Source of the DNA: Bacteroidota bacterium
Lineage (GTDB): Bacteria; Bacteroidota; Ignavibacteria; Tepidaquicellales; Tepidaquicellaceae
Length of the DNA: 64,000 nt
NCBI GenBank assembly: GCA_018266835.1
Contig: JAFDZP010000001.1
Location: 61,202 to 125,201 of the forward strand
Direction: 5' to 3'
Part shown: in pieces, positions 7,737 to 17,178 of the stretch
Layout: every line of letters begins with the position of its first letter
Position numbering within the stretch: position 1 is the first letter of the stretch
The notes under the pieces: model-generated
What the model was told of the DNA's origin: nothing
What the model saw: only the letters and a program-made list of their open reading frames with translations
The model's database searches: none
Program-made: the position numbers and the translations under genes

Positions 7737-8999
7737 ATGAAGCTGGTAAAAAATACAAATAAAAATAAGGTCAGTACTATTGAAGCAGCATTAAAAGATT
7801 ATGCTGAAGGCAAAATAATTATAGTAACTGATGACGAAGACAGAGAGAATGAAGGCGATATGATTTTCTCAGCAGAGAAATCTACTCCTGACCATGTTAA
7901 TTTCCTTGCAAAATACGGCAGAGGACTGGTATGTGTTCCTATGGAAGAAGACAGACTTGATGAATTGAATTTGAAAATGATGACAAACAATAACACTTCG
8001 CTTCATGCTACGCCTTTTACAATAAGCGTTGATTACAGAATAGGAACTACAACAGGAATTTCTACATCGGACAGAGATAAAACTATTAAGGCTTTAATTG
8101 ACCCTGAAACAAATCCTGATGACTTGGGAAGACCGGGACATATTTTTCCTCTTAAAGCAACTAAAGGCGGTGTGCTTCGCAGAGCGGGACATACTGAAGC
8201 AGTTGTTGATATGAGCAAGCTTGCGGGACATTATCCTGCCGGAGTTCTTTGTGAAGTGATGAAAGATAACGGCGAGATGGCACGCATGAACGATTTGTTC
8301 GAAATTGCCGCAAAACATGATTTAAAAATTATTACAATTCGTGACCTTATAAAATACAGATTGAAAAGAGAAGTTTTAGTTGAGCGTATGGTAGATTCAC
8401 ATTTACCGTCGAGGTTTGGGGATTTTCAGATTATTCTTTACAGAAGCGTAGTTGATAATAAAGAACACGTTGCTATGGTCAAAGGAAAAATTGACAGCAG
8501 TAAACCTGTTCTTGTTAGAGTACATTCAGAGTGTTTAACGGGAGATATTTTCGGTTCACTCAGATGCGATTGCAGAGACCAGCTTACTCAGTCATTAAAA
8601 ATTATTGAACGAAACGGCAACGGAGTTTTATTATATATGAGACAGGAAGGCAGAGGAATCGGTCTTCTCAATAAATTGAAAGCATACAATTTACAGGAGC
8701 AGGGAAGAGATACAGTTGAAGCAAACGAAGAGCTAGGCTTTAAGCCGGACTTAAGAGATTACGGAATCGGCGCGCAGATACTAAGAGATTTAGGAGTAAG
8801 AAAAATAAATCTTCTTACTAATAATCCTAAAAAAGTTGTCGGGTTAAATGCTTACGGTCTGGATATAGTAGAAAGAACTCCGATTGAAATAAAAGCTAAT
8901 AAGACAAACGAGAATTATCTTAAGACAAAAAGAGACAAGATGGGGCATTTGATATTAGTTGATACAAAAGAAAAAAGAGTAAGAAAGAAAGTAAGATAA
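7737..8999 (+). CDS. ribBA: Bifunctional riboflavin enzyme RibBA
   Basis: Fusion of 3,4-dihydroxy-2-butanone-4-phosphate synthase (residues about 10-210) and GTP cyclohydrolase II (about 215-410), giving both entry reactions of riboflavin synthesis from ribulose-5-phosphate and GTP. The first domain shows DDEDRENEGD (acidic metal site) and RAGHTEAVVD. The second has the zinc cysteines in RVHSECLTGDIFGSLRCDC, then RQEGRGIGL and LTNNPKKV. 420 aa, normal length. No FMN riboswitch-like leader fits into the 17-nt spacer after yajC, so it is likely expressed as part of that operon. Confidence 0.96.
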   Translation: MKLVKNTNKNKVSTIEAALKDYAEGKIIIVTDDEDRENEGDMIFSAEKSTPDHVNFLAKYGRGLVCVPMEEDRLDELNLKMMTNNNTSLHATPFTISVDYRIGTTTGISTSDRDKTIKALIDPETNPDDLGRPGHIFPLKATKGGVLRRAGHTEAVVDMSKLAGHYPAGVLCEVMKDNGEMARMNDLFEIAAKHDLKIITIRDLIKYRLKREVLVERMVDSHLPSRFGDFQIILYRSVVDNKEHVAMVKGKIDSSKPVLVRVHSECLTGDIFGSLRCDCRDQLTQSLKIIERNGNGVLLYMRQEGRGIGLLNKLKAYNLQEQGRDTVEANEELGFKPDLRDYGIGAQILRDLGVRKINLLTNNPKKVVGLNAYGLDIVERTPIEIKANKTNENYLKTKRDKMGHLILVDTKEKRVRKKVR

Positions 9000-9058
9000 A
9001 AAATCCCATAGGGTAATTAAAATAATTTTTATAAGTAAAATTTTATGCAAAACTAACA

Positions 9059-9541
9059 ATGAAATCTGAAATTATTTATCTGACAAGAAGCAGATTAGTG
9101 GAACTCGAAAACGAACTTAGAGAGTTAAAGACTAATGCAAGGAAAAGAATGGCTGAAAAGATTGCCGAGGCACGTTCACATGGAGATTTAAGCGAGAACG
9201 CTGAATACGATGCAGCAAAAGAAGAGCAAGGCCATCTTGAAATGAAGATTTCCAAGCTTGAAGAAATGCTTTCAAGAGCAAAGATTGTGGTTCCGGAAGA
9301 ACTTGCTGAAGGCGAAGTTACAATTCTTTCAAGCGTGAAAGTCAAAGATAAATCTATCAACGAAGTGATAACTTATGTGTTGGTGTCACCTGAAGAAGCA
9401 GATTTCGAGCTGGATAAAATTTCAGTTACATCTCCGGTCGGAAGGTCTTTAATGGGAAAGAAAGTCGGTGATAAATTTGAAGTAGAAGTTCCTGTTGGAA
9501 AAGTTAAATACGAAATCTTAGAAATTCAAAAACCTGTTTAA
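9059..9541 (+). CDS. greA: Transcription elongation factor GreA
   Basis: Rescues backtracked RNA polymerase by stimulating transcript cleavage through the secondary channel. 160 aa, full length. The N-terminal coiled coil (residues about 1-80) carries HGDLSENAEYDAAKEEQ, whose acidic tip is the catalytic part, and the C-terminal FKBP-like domain ends with the GDKFEVEVPVGKVKYEIL segment. It is followed after 3 nt by the MCE-domain gene, an unusual partner that suggests simple cotranscription rather than a shared job. Confidence 0.96.
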   Translation: MKSEIIYLTRSRLVELENELRELKTNARKRMAEKIAEARSHGDLSENAEYDAAKEEQGHLEMKISKLEEMLSRAKIVVPEELAEGEVTILSSVKVKDKSINEVITYVLVSPEEADFELDKISVTSPVGRSLMGKKVGDKFEVEVPVGKVKYEILEIQKPV

Positions 9542-9544
9542 AAA

Positions 9545-10456
9545 ATGGCGCAAAGCAACTATGCCGGAGTAAAAGTCGGTATATTCGTATCGGTAGCATT
9601 AGTATTAACTATAGCAACATTATTCTGGGCCAAAGGCTCATGGTTCGGCGAACCCGAAAGAAAAATGTCTGTATTCTTTCATAAGATTGATGTGTTGAAT
9701 GAAGGTGACCCTATGAACGTGAACGGTGTGAAGAAAGGTGTTGTATCAAAAATTGAACTCGTTGGTGATTCTGTGAGAATAGATTTCACGGTTGCTAAGT
9801 CTGTTAAGATAAGACAAGATTACAGAATAGAAGTTTCGATTCTTGCGCTTATGGGCGGTAATCAGTTAGCGCTTACTCCGGGAAAATCTCCAAATGAAAT
9901 TAATTATGATGTACCTTTAAAGGGAACTGAAGGCGGAAGCATTGGTTCAATGATAAGCCAATTCCAGACTATAACAGATACTGTTCAGGGCTTGCTTGGA
10001 AAATTCGGAAGTTCCGTTGAGAAGGTAAATGTTATTATGAATGACTTGCATGAGGTAACAGGTGACCAGGGAATGAAGAGTAATTTAAGAATGACTATGA
10101 GCAACGTTGAGATGGCAACAAGAAATCTTAATGCTCTCATCAGTGAGAACAGAGGTTCGTTAAGAGGACTTACAACTAAAGTTGATAACACTATCGGAAA
10201 TGTTGACAGTGTTATTTCAAAAAACAGCGGAGAGCTTAACGGAACAATTAAGAACATAAGAGCTATTACTGAGAAGGTTGACAGCTTAGTTGCAAATCTT
10301 GGATTGCTGGTATCTGATACTCAGCAGCAGAAGAATGCTGTAGGGAAGTTTATGTATGATGATAAATTTTATCAGAACATAAACGCTACGGTGAAGGAAC
10401 TTGAAGCATTAATGAAGAAGATAAGAAAAGACGGTGTAAAGATTAATTTATTCTAA
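9545..10456 (+). CDS. MCE/MlaD-domain lipid-transport protein
   Basis: Periplasmic lipid-binding subunit of an Mla-type phospholipid transporter. The 303-aa protein has an N-terminal membrane anchor (residues about 10-28, VGIFVSVALVLTIATLFWA), one MCE domain (about 38-120, with GDPMNVNGVKKGVVSKIEL and the ALMGGNQLALTPG end), and a long C-terminal helical/coiled region with repeated TTKVDNTIGNVDSVI-like heptads to the end. The permease (mlaE) and ATPase (mlaF) usually next to it are absent, so they must be elsewhere. A strong terminator follows. Confidence 0.9.
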   Translation: MAQSNYAGVKVGIFVSVALVLTIATLFWAKGSWFGEPERKMSVFFHKIDVLNEGDPMNVNGVKKGVVSKIELVGDSVRIDFTVAKSVKIRQDYRIEVSILALMGGNQLALTPGKSPNEINYDVPLKGTEGGSIGSMISQFQTITDTVQGLLGKFGSSVEKVNVIMNDLHEVTGDQGMKSNLRMTMSNVEMATRNLNALISENRGSLRGLTTKVDNTIGNVDSVISKNSGELNGTIKNIRAITEKVDSLVANLGLLVSDTQQQKNAVGKFMYDDKFYQNINATVKELEALMKKIRKDGVKINLF

Positions 10457-10481
10457 GAAGTATTAAATAAGATTTTGATTA

Positions 10482-10516
10482 AGTCTTATCACTGAAAAGT
10501 GATGAGGCTTTTTTTT
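10482..10516 (+). terminator. Rho-independent terminator after the MCE gene
   Basis: A 12-bp stem (AGTCTTATCACT with AGTGATGAGGCT, two G-U pairs) closed by a GAAA tetraloop and followed by eight T. It ends the plus-strand housekeeping run. Confidence 0.88.
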
Positions 10517-10523
10517 GTCTAAA

Positions 10524-12614
10524 TTATTTTATTAAAATCATTTTTTGTGAAGAAACGAATTTTGATTTTCCATTTGTGGCAGTCATTACATAAAAGTAAA
10601 TCCCGCTCGAAAGCTTAAATTCATCTGCGTTAAAGTCACTCTCATAACTTCCTGAATTTAAATTATCGTTAACAAGTTGAGTAATTAACTTTCCGTTAAT
10701 GTCATATACTGAAAGCTGAACAAAGCTCTTCGATTGAATATTGAATTTTATGTTTGTAGTTGGATTGAACGGATTCGGGTAATTCTGAAATAATTTAAAA
10801 TTATCAGGTGTCGATGTTGAAATATTTTTAATCCCTACTATATCTCTGTTCTCATAGTAATAAATCCCGCCCTTTAGATTTCCAATAAATAAATCTTTAT
10901 CTGTATCGGCATCTATATCAACAAATTCAGGACAAGTCTGCCCGAAGACATTTATGTTCTTATAATTTGTTGTTTGAAGCACAAAATTAGGTGAAGAAGC
11001 TGAACCCGCATTTAAATAAAACCAGATTGTCCCGGCGCGGTTTCCGATGAATAAATCGTAATCTCCGTCTCCGTCAATATCTGCAAATCGCGGAGTGCTG
11101 TCATCACCGACATCGATACTTGAATAAAAATCCGTGACGAATGCATAATGAGGAACCTGCGGAGTTCCTTCATTTCTGTAATAATAAATTTTTCCGTTTG
11201 AGTTACCTAAAAATAAATCCTTATCGCCGTCATTATCTATATCTACAAAAGTCGGAGTGCTTGCCTGACCAAGATTTGTTAAACCTAGTGCCTGCAGACC
11301 TGTACCCATATACTGAAAATTATAATTTTCAGGAGTGCCGATATTTTTAAAGTAATAAATTGAATCTTTATAATAAGTGCCGACGAGTAAATCCTGAGTA
11401 CCGTTCCCGTCTAAATCAGCAAAGGCAGGTGATGCATTATAACCGGCTATTGATAAAGGAAGAGCTTCTGTAATAAGAGTGAATGCAGGAGAAGTTGCTG
11501 TTCCTGTATTTTTGAAATATTCAATCTGGCCTAAATCATTACCAATGAACAAATCTTTTTTGCCGTCATTATTTATATCCGTGAAAGCAATTTGTGAATT
11601 ACTTCCTGCATCCACATTATTCAGATAATTATTCGACATTCTCTGATACGAAGGAACTGAGGCTGTACCTACATTTTTATAATATGTAAAATTATCTTTA
11701 GTCTGTGATAAGTATAAAACAGAAACAAACAAATCTTTCTTGCCATCATTATCTATATCAGTAAATCTCTGTGAATTGTAACCGAGAGAATAATAAGAAT
11801 CAGGATGAGGATATGAAGAATCTGCAACAACCATATTAGGATTTGTTAACGTTCCGTCATTTCTTATTCGGTAAATTCCGTGTGAATACAAATCACCCCA
11901 GAATAAATCGTTAATGCCGCTTCCGTTCAGTGAAGCAAACTCTAACGCATTTGCTCCGTGACGCGGATTAAGAGCGGGGGATATTATTAAAAGATTCTGC
12001 CAGAAATCCGTTACATACTGAAAATTAAAATTCGTGGAAGTTCCTATGTTTTTATAAAATGTAACCTGACCCACTGCAGTTCCTGTGAAAAAATCTTTTG
12101 TTCCGTCATTATCAATATCGCAGAAGGTGGGAACACAGTTGGATTCCGAATAAACAACATCACCTGTGTTAGTATGCAGTTCAGGAATTTCTAAAACAAA
12201 ATTTGGAGCGCCGGCTGTTCCTGTGTTGCGAAAAAACCGGACTGTCTGCGCTTCACCTCCCCCGAATAAATCAAAATCTCCGTCATTATCTATATCTACA
12301 AATGCGAACCAGTTTTTAATTGCTAAATCCTGAAATGACCGGGTTATTAGTTTAAAATTTGGTGAGGAAGATGTTCCGATGTTTGCATAATAATATAACA
12401 AGGTATCTCTGTCATACATGAAGAGATCTTTCTTGCCGTCGTTATCAATATCTATAAATTGAATACGCGCATTATCCATTCCTCCGTTGAAAGGTGCCAT
12501 CGAAGTTCCTGTACTGACATTAAATGGAATGCCGTCAAACTTCTGCACCAAGTTTTGAGCAAAAAGGGAAGGGATGATTCCGAGAAAGAAAAGTATTAAA
12601 AGTTTTTTATTCAA
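10524..12614 (-). CDS. Secreted FG-GAP repeat protein with T9SS sorting domain
   Basis: Predicted cell-surface or released protein, 696 aa. A signal peptide (MNKKLLILFFLGIIPSLFAQ) is followed by about eight to ten FG-GAP/VCBS-type repeats of roughly 55-65 residues, each with the calcium-binding style FxDIDNDGxxDLFxG and a YYxNxGT strand, folding as a beta-propeller. The last 85 residues are a type IX sorting domain (NYPNPFNPTTNIKF, then SVYDINGK and SSGIYFY...KMILIK). The GH3 gene lies directly upstream on the same strand with 1 nt between. Binding partner unknown; an adhesin or surface scaffold is the usual guess for this architecture. Confidence 0.9.
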   Translation of the reverse strand: MNKKLLILFFLGIIPSLFAQNLVQKFDGIPFNVSTGTSMAPFNGGMDNARIQFIDIDNDGKKDLFMYDRDTLLYYYANIGTSSSPNFKLITRSFQDLAIKNWFAFVDIDNDGDFDLFGGGEAQTVRFFRNTGTAGAPNFVLEIPELHTNTGDVVYSESNCVPTFCDIDNDGTKDFFTGTAVGQVTFYKNIGTSTNFNFQYVTDFWQNLLIISPALNPRHGANALEFASLNGSGINDLFWGDLYSHGIYRIRNDGTLTNPNMVVADSSYPHPDSYYSLGYNSQRFTDIDNDGKKDLFVSVLYLSQTKDNFTYYKNVGTASVPSYQRMSNNYLNNVDAGSNSQIAFTDINNDGKKDLFIGNDLGQIEYFKNTGTATSPAFTLITEALPLSIAGYNASPAFADLDGNGTQDLLVGTYYKDSIYYFKNIGTPENYNFQYMGTGLQALGLTNLGQASTPTFVDIDNDGDKDLFLGNSNGKIYYYRNEGTPQVPHYAFVTDFYSSIDVGDDSTPRFADIDGDGDYDLFIGNRAGTIWFYLNAGSASSPNFVLQTTNYKNINVFGQTCPEFVDIDADTDKDLFIGNLKGGIYYYENRDIVGIKNISTSTPDNFKLFQNYPNPFNPTTNIKFNIQSKSFVQLSVYDINGKLITQLVNDNLNSGSYESDFNADEFKLSSGIYFYVMTATNGKSKFVSSQKMILIK

Positions 12615-12615
12615 T

Positions 12616-14391
12616 TTAGTTTAGTCCTGTTCCGAATTTATATTTATCAGTAATTGTAACAGGAAGTTTCCCTTTGAAGTTTATCTCTCCCAGTATTGCT
12701 TTTATACCTGCGCGGATAGAACTCTCACTGTCTCCGTAAGCACAAACGTATGAATTAATTCCGGTAAATCCCTGAATGAGATAAGGGTTGCCGAATGAGA
12801 TTACGATTACTTTTTTTCCTTTTGCAACTAATCCATTAATTAAGTCAAGCTGTGATTGCGGAAGTCCGACAGTTCCTGTCATAATTTTTACTTTTGCGTA
12901 AACAGGAATAATAATTGTTTCGAAATTATTGCTTACTGCATAATTGATAATTGAATCTCCATAGCTGAAATCTCCCATTAAATCATATGCAGTTACACTT
13001 CCAAAATAATTTTTTGATTTCGGAATAAATTCACTCATGAAAAAATCAGAGTTAGCTTTATCGTTTCCGTTGTTCATTGAAACAACCATAACTTTTTCAA
13101 TCATGGCTTTGATGCTGAATGGAAGCGTTTTGTTATCATTTTTTACAAGAGTAATTGATTCATCCGCAATCTGTTGAGATAAATTCTGAGCATCGCTATT
13201 GTTAACAACCTGGGAAACTTTTGATACATCAACTAACTTATTATCAAAAAGCTTCAACCATTTTTTTGCGTTAAGAATTTTTGTGACTGAGCGGTCAATT
13301 CTTTCAACTGATATAGTTCCGCTGTTCACTGCATTTTCAATTGTAGAAATCGTAAGCTCTTCACCCTGAGGCATTAAGATTAAATCGATTCCGGCATTCA
13401 CACACATTAAAGCAACCTGCTCGGTAGAAAAATGTTTTGTGATGCCCTGCATGTTCAAAGCATCTGTTACAATCAGTCCGTTAAAGCCAAGCTGATTTAT
13501 CAAAACTCCGTCAACTACACTTTTAGATAACGATGCCGGTACTGTAACATCCTTTTCAATTTCAGGAAAAGCTAAGTGAGCAATCATAACTGACATTACA
13601 CCGGAGCTTATTGCATTTTTAAAAGGAACAAGTTCAGTAGTCTCAAGTCTGTCTCTTCCATAATTTATAACAGGCAAATCGTTATGTGAATCTATATCGG
13701 TATCTCCGTGTCCCGGAAAGTGTTTTGCTGTTGCAATAATATTTCCGTCCTGCAGTCCTTTTATCATCGCATCACCCATTGTAGAAACAAGCTGCGGGTC
13801 TTCACCGAATGAACGGACATTTATAATTGGGTTAAGTGGATTATTGTTTACATCCATTACAGGTGAGTAGTTCTGATGGATTCCCATTGCCTTGCATTCC
13901 TTAGCGATTTGCAGTCCCATTTTATAAGCAAGTTCTGGATTTCTTGTAGCCCCGATTCCCATATTGCTGGGAAATAAACTGCCGTCATCGAGTCTCATCT
14001 TTGTGCCGCGTTCAAAATCAGCAGAGATAAGCAGAGGAGTTTGTGCCTGAGATTGTAAATCATTTATCAGTTCAGCTTCTTCGATGGAATTTCCCTTGAA
14101 GAAAATTACACCGCCGACTTTTTTATTCACAACTAAGTCTTGCAACCTTTTATATTCTTTATCGCTCTTTTCAAGCTTAAGTCCGAATGAATTTGTAACA
14201 ATCATCTGCGCAATTTTTTCACGCAATGTCATTTCGCTAAGCTTTGTCTTTACCCATTCAGAATTATCAGTAAGCACGGGTAAATCTTTTTTCTGCGGAT
14301 TTTCTGTTTGCTCAACAGGTTTTTCACTGGTAAAAAAAGTAAAAGAAAATAAAGACAGTATTACTAATACAGATGATTTTACAAATAGCAT
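12616..14391 (-). CDS. Exported GH3 beta-N-acetylhexosaminidase-like glycosidase
   Basis: Glycoside hydrolase family 3 enzyme of 591 aa, closest by motif to NagZ-type beta-N-acetylglucosaminidases. N-terminal hydrophobic segment (residues about 5-20) suggests export. The (beta/alpha)8 domain carries KHFPGHGDTDIDSHNDLP at 223-240, with the Asp234-x-His236 dyad typical of the NagZ branch, and the nucleophile Asp310 in IVTDALNMQGI. A second GH3 C-terminal domain covers about 400-591, longer than minimal NagZ. The substrate could be peptidoglycan-derived GlcNAc or chitin oligomers. It is 1-2 nt upstream of the T9SS FG-GAP gene, so the two are likely cotranscribed. Confidence 0.9.
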   Translation of the reverse strand: MLFVKSSVLVILSLFSFTFFTSEKPVEQTENPQKKDLPVLTDNSEWVKTKLSEMTLREKIAQMIVTNSFGLKLEKSDKEYKRLQDLVVNKKVGGVIFFKGNSIEEAELINDLQSQAQTPLLISADFERGTKMRLDDGSLFPSNMGIGATRNPELAYKMGLQIAKECKAMGIHQNYSPVMDVNNNPLNPIINVRSFGEDPQLVSTMGDAMIKGLQDGNIIATAKHFPGHGDTDIDSHNDLPVINYGRDRLETTELVPFKNAISSGVMSVMIAHLAFPEIEKDVTVPASLSKSVVDGVLINQLGFNGLIVTDALNMQGITKHFSTEQVALMCVNAGIDLILMPQGEELTISTIENAVNSGTISVERIDRSVTKILNAKKWLKLFDNKLVDVSKVSQVVNNSDAQNLSQQIADESITLVKNDNKTLPFSIKAMIEKVMVVSMNNGNDKANSDFFMSEFIPKSKNYFGSVTAYDLMGDFSYGDSIINYAVSNNFETIIIPVYAKVKIMTGTVGLPQSQLDLINGLVAKGKKVIVISFGNPYLIQGFTGINSYVCAYGDSESSIRAGIKAILGEINFKGKLPVTITDKYKFGTGLN

Positions 14392-14449
14392 TCGCCTGAA
14401 AAATTTAATGTTTTAAAAAAGTTAATCAAAAATTTATTGATGCAATTTA

Positions 14450-15253
14450 TTATTGTTTATCTTTGCTTAAATCACGTTCCATTTTTTCATTCATGTTCGT
14501 AAAATATTTCATAATTTCTATTGGTAATGGTAATATCAATGTCGAAGTTTTTTCCGCTGCAATTTCAGTCATTACTTGCAGGTATCTTAATTGAAGCGCA
14601 AAAGGATTGCTTCCAAGAATTCCTGCTGCTTCCGATAACTTAGCTGCGGACTGGAACTCACCTTCGGAGTTAATGATTTTTGCTCTCTTATCTCTTTCAG
14701 CTTCTGCCTGTCTGGACATTGCGCGTATCATTTCCTGCGGAAGGTCAACGTTCTTCAGCTCAACGTTCATAACTTTTACTCCCCATGGTTCGGTTTCTTT
14801 ATCAATTAGTTCTTTTAACTTTGCATTGATAACATCTCTGTGTGAAAGCAGTTCATCCATTTCACTCTGCCCAAGAACACTTCTTAAAGTGGTCTGCGCA
14901 ACAAGTGATGATGCGTACATAAAATCTTCAACCTGAATTATAGCTCTGTTCGGATCAGTAACACGAAGATAAACAACGGCATTTACTTTTACCGAAACGT
15001 TGTCTCTGGTGATAATATCCTGTGACGGAACATCAAGAGCAATGGTACGCAAGCTTACTCTCATCATTTTATCCAGCAATGGAATTAAAATAATAAGACC
15101 GGGGCCTTTAACTGCGGAGAATTTTCCCAAGCGAAAAATAACTGCGCGTTCGTATTCGTTCAGAACTCTGAATGAACGGACTATAATTATAAAAAATATA
15201 AATCCGATGAAGCCTACAAAGACCGTGAATACACTAAGTGCTGCGCTTCCCAT
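14450..15253 (-). CDS. Slipin (SPFH/stomatin-like) membrane protein
   Basis: SPFH-domain protein of 267 aa that forms membrane microdomain scaffolds. A long N-terminal hydrophobic segment (residues about 5-27) is followed by the conserved [14 protein letters not shown] and [14 protein letters not shown], then [20 protein letters not shown], the standard slipin core, and a C-terminal helical region with [15 protein letters not shown]. The start has a strong Shine-Dalgarno AGGAGA before ATG 15253. Slipins are often paired with an NfeD protease; none is seen here, and instead the gene follows an unknown 115-aa gene and a dihydrouridine synthase in one operon. Confidence 0.93.
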   Translation of the reverse strand: MGSAALSVFTVFVGFIGFIFFIIIVRSFRVLNEYERAVIFRLGKFSAVKGPGLIILIPLLDKMMRVSLRTIALDVPSQDIITRDNVSVKVNAVVYLRVTDPNRAIIQVEDFMYASSLVAQTTLRSVLGQSEMDELLSHRDVINAKLKELIDKETEPWGVKVMNVELKNVDLPQEMIRAMSRQAEAERDKRAKIINSEGEFQSAAKLSEAAGILGSNPFALQLRYLQVMTEIAAEKTSTLILPLPIEIMKYFTNMNEKMERDLSKDKQ

Positions 15254-15254
15254 T

Positions 15255-15602
15255 TTAATCTCCTTTTTTTAGTTTGATTGTTATATTGGATACAGGAAAA
15301 ATTTGTTGCTGATTTGAACTTGTCTGGTCGTATAATTTTATCTTCTCCGAAATCTTTCTTTCTTCATTCAAATCAATTCTTTCTATTAACGGTATAAATT
15401 TCTCATCTGAGCTTTTCTTCTGAATTATCCAGTCCTTTAATCTGAATTTATAATCGTTGAGTATATCTTTTTCTTCAGTAAGATATGTTTCGTATTTAAA
15501 CTCAGGAATTTTTGAATTTGAAATGCTGCTCATTTCATCCTTCTTGTCAATATGCATATATTTCAGAGAAGCTTCTATATAATCATCTATGGCTGCGCTC
15601 AT
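15255..15602 (-). CDS. Unknown 115-aa charged protein between dus and slipin
   Basis: Predicted soluble protein with many Lys, Asp, Glu and Ser residues, no signal peptide, no transmembrane segment, no cysteine. The start overlaps the end of the dus gene by 4 nt (ATGA) and the stop is 1 nt from the slipin ATG, so it is firmly inside a three-gene operon. Pattern: helical N-terminus ([15 protein letters not shown]), polar middle, C-terminal strand [12 protein letters not shown] do not recognise the family; translation is supported by the coupling geometry. Confidence 0.75.
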   Translation of the reverse strand: MSAAIDDYIEASLKYMHIDKKDEMSSISNSKIPEFKYETYLTEEKDILNDYKFRLKDWIIQKKSSDEKFIPLIERIDLNEERKISEKIKLYDQTSSNQQQIFPVSNITIKLKKGD

Positions 15603-16582
15603 GAATCAATCATTTGCATTTGCTCTTCTCTGAAAGCAATTAACTTTTTTTCTATCGGCTCAAACTCTTCAAAACCCATTAATTCCAGTCGTAATTTACT
15701 AACATCTTTGATGTTTCTTAAGTAGCCTGAATAGTGTTTTCTGAACTCGCGTGTTCCAAGTTTTTCACCTTTCAAATCCACAGCAAGTCTCAAATGCTCA
15801 ATGCATATATTAACCTTTTCTTCTACAGTTGGTTCATCGGGTAGAACTCCGTGCTTCATGTAATAATGTGACTGATTGAATATCCACGGATTCGTTATTG
15901 CAGCCTGACCAATCATAACTGCATCACACTCATATGTTTCAAAGACAAATTTAACATCTTCAGGAGTTTTGATATTGCCATTCAATATAATCGGCATCTG
16001 AACCCCCGCATCTTTTATTCTTTTCACCCAGCTCCAGTCTGCCTCACCTTTATTTCCCTGATTACGCAGTCTGCAATGAACAGTCAATGCCTGTATACCG
16101 ATATCTTCCAGCATTTTTGCAACGTCTATTATTACAATTGAATCTTTATCCCATCCAAGCCGTGTTTTTAATGTTACGGGTATGCTTACATTTTTTGAAA
16201 CATTTTCTGCAATCTGTTTCATCTTCGGCAGATCTTTTAAAAGTCCTGCTCCTGCGCCACGCAGAGCAACATCTTTTACCCAGCAACCGCAGTTGATATC
16301 GATAAAATCGGGATTAACGCTTTCTGAAATCTTCGCTGCCTCTATTAACGCTTCATCTCTTCCTCCGAAAATCTGAATAGATAGCGGTCTCTCTTCCTTG
16401 TAGAAAAATAATTTATTGCGTGCCTTTACGGCATCGCGAATCAATCCTTCTGCAGAAATAAATTCAGTGTAAACGATATCGGCGCCAAGGCGTTTGCATA
16501 TCAAACGGAACGGAGGCTCGCTTACATCTTCCATGGGAGCAAGCGCAATTTTTCCTATAAAATTCTTTTGAAATTCGTTCAT
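15599..16582 (-). CDS. dus: tRNA-dihydrouridine synthase (DusB-like)
   Basis: FMN enzyme that reduces uridines in the tRNA D-loop. 327 aa. LAPMEDVSEPPFR begins the TIM barrel, DINCGCWVKDVALRGAGAG is the catalytic Cys region, TLKTRLGWD and LTVHCRLRNQG are FMN/tRNA-contact motifs, and ILNGNIKTPED plus AVMIGQAAITNPWIF complete the barrel; the small helical domain covers about 240-320. In most Dus proteins the catalytic Cys is followed by Pro (GCP); here it is Trp (GCW), while the Cys itself is kept. First gene of the dus-unknown-slipin operon; divergent from the SET gene. Confidence 0.93.
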   Translation of the reverse strand: MNEFQKNFIGKIALAPMEDVSEPPFRLICKRLGADIVYTEFISAEGLIRDAVKARNKLFFYKEERPLSIQIFGGRDEALIEAAKISESVNPDFIDINCGCWVKDVALRGAGAGLLKDLPKMKQIAENVSKNVSIPVTLKTRLGWDKDSIVIIDVAKMLEDIGIQALTVHCRLRNQGNKGEADWSWVKRIKDAGVQMPIILNGNIKTPEDVKFVFETYECDAVMIGQAAITNPWIFNQSHYYMKHGVLPDEPTVEEKVNICIEHLRLAVDLKGEKLGTREFRKHYSGYLRNIKDVSKLRLELMGFEEFEPIEKKLIAFREEQMQMIDS

Positions 16583-16702
16583 ATCAGGTGTAAATTAATT
16601 ATTGTTTGGCTAATTAGAAATTGAATTATTTATAACAATCAAAACCAAAAAAGTCTTTAAAAAGTGCAGTTTTTCTGCGGAGTTATTTTGATACTTTTAT
16701 AT

Positions 16703-17107
16703 ATGCTATATATAAAAAAATCTACGCTGCCAAAGTGCGGACTGGGACTGTTTTCAAGCGCCGATATTGCAAAAGGGGAGTACATAGTTGAATACAAAGG
16801 AGATATTTACACATGGAAAAAATGCATCGAGCGCGCTGCCGAAGAAGATAAAGCAGGATATGTTTTTTACGTTAATAGAAACTATTGTATAGACGCTTAT
16901 GACTTTCCGCTTGAGCTTGCACGATATGCCAATGATGCTAAAGGTCTCAGAAGAAAAAAAGATGTTACAAATAACTGTGAGTACTTAATTAAAGGAAAGC
17001 GTGTATATATTGTTGCGAAGAAAAAACTGAAAGCCCACACAGAAATTTTAGCTCCGTATGGAAAAGATTACTGGGATGAGTTTGAAGAATGTGATGATGA
17101 TAACTAA
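16703..17107 (+). CDS. SET-domain protein (putative lysine methyltransferase)
   Basis: Compact 134-aa protein consisting of little more than a SET domain. CGLGLFSSADIAKGEYIVEY is the typical first SET motif; the central RYANDAKG...NNCEY stands where NHSCxPN occurs in classical SET enzymes, and HTEILAPYGKDYW corresponds to GEEL-x-x-x-YG with the active-site Tyr. ATG 16703 (MLYIKKSTLPKCG) is preferred; a GTG at 16664 would add a hydrophobic 13-residue extension. SET domains are rare in bacteria; small ones often modify a protein of unknown identity. Single gene with its own terminator. Confidence 0.85.
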   Translation: MLYIKKSTLPKCGLGLFSSADIAKGEYIVEYKGDIYTWKKCIERAAEEDKAGYVFYVNRNYCIDAYDFPLELARYANDAKGLRRKKDVTNNCEYLIKGKRVYIVAKKKLKAHTEILAPYGKDYWDEFEECDDDN

Positions 17108-17132
17108 ACAAATTAATTTTTAGGTATAAATT

Positions 17133-17159
17133 AAAAGGGAGCCATGAGCTCCCTTTTTT
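17133..17159. terminator. Bidirectional terminator between the SET gene and a DUF6600-like gene
   Basis: AAAAGGGAGC and GCTCCCTTTT form a 10-bp stem around a 5-nt loop, with T-runs on both strands. It serves two convergent genes. Confidence 0.88.
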
Positions 17160-17178
17160 GTTTCTATTAATTAAAATT

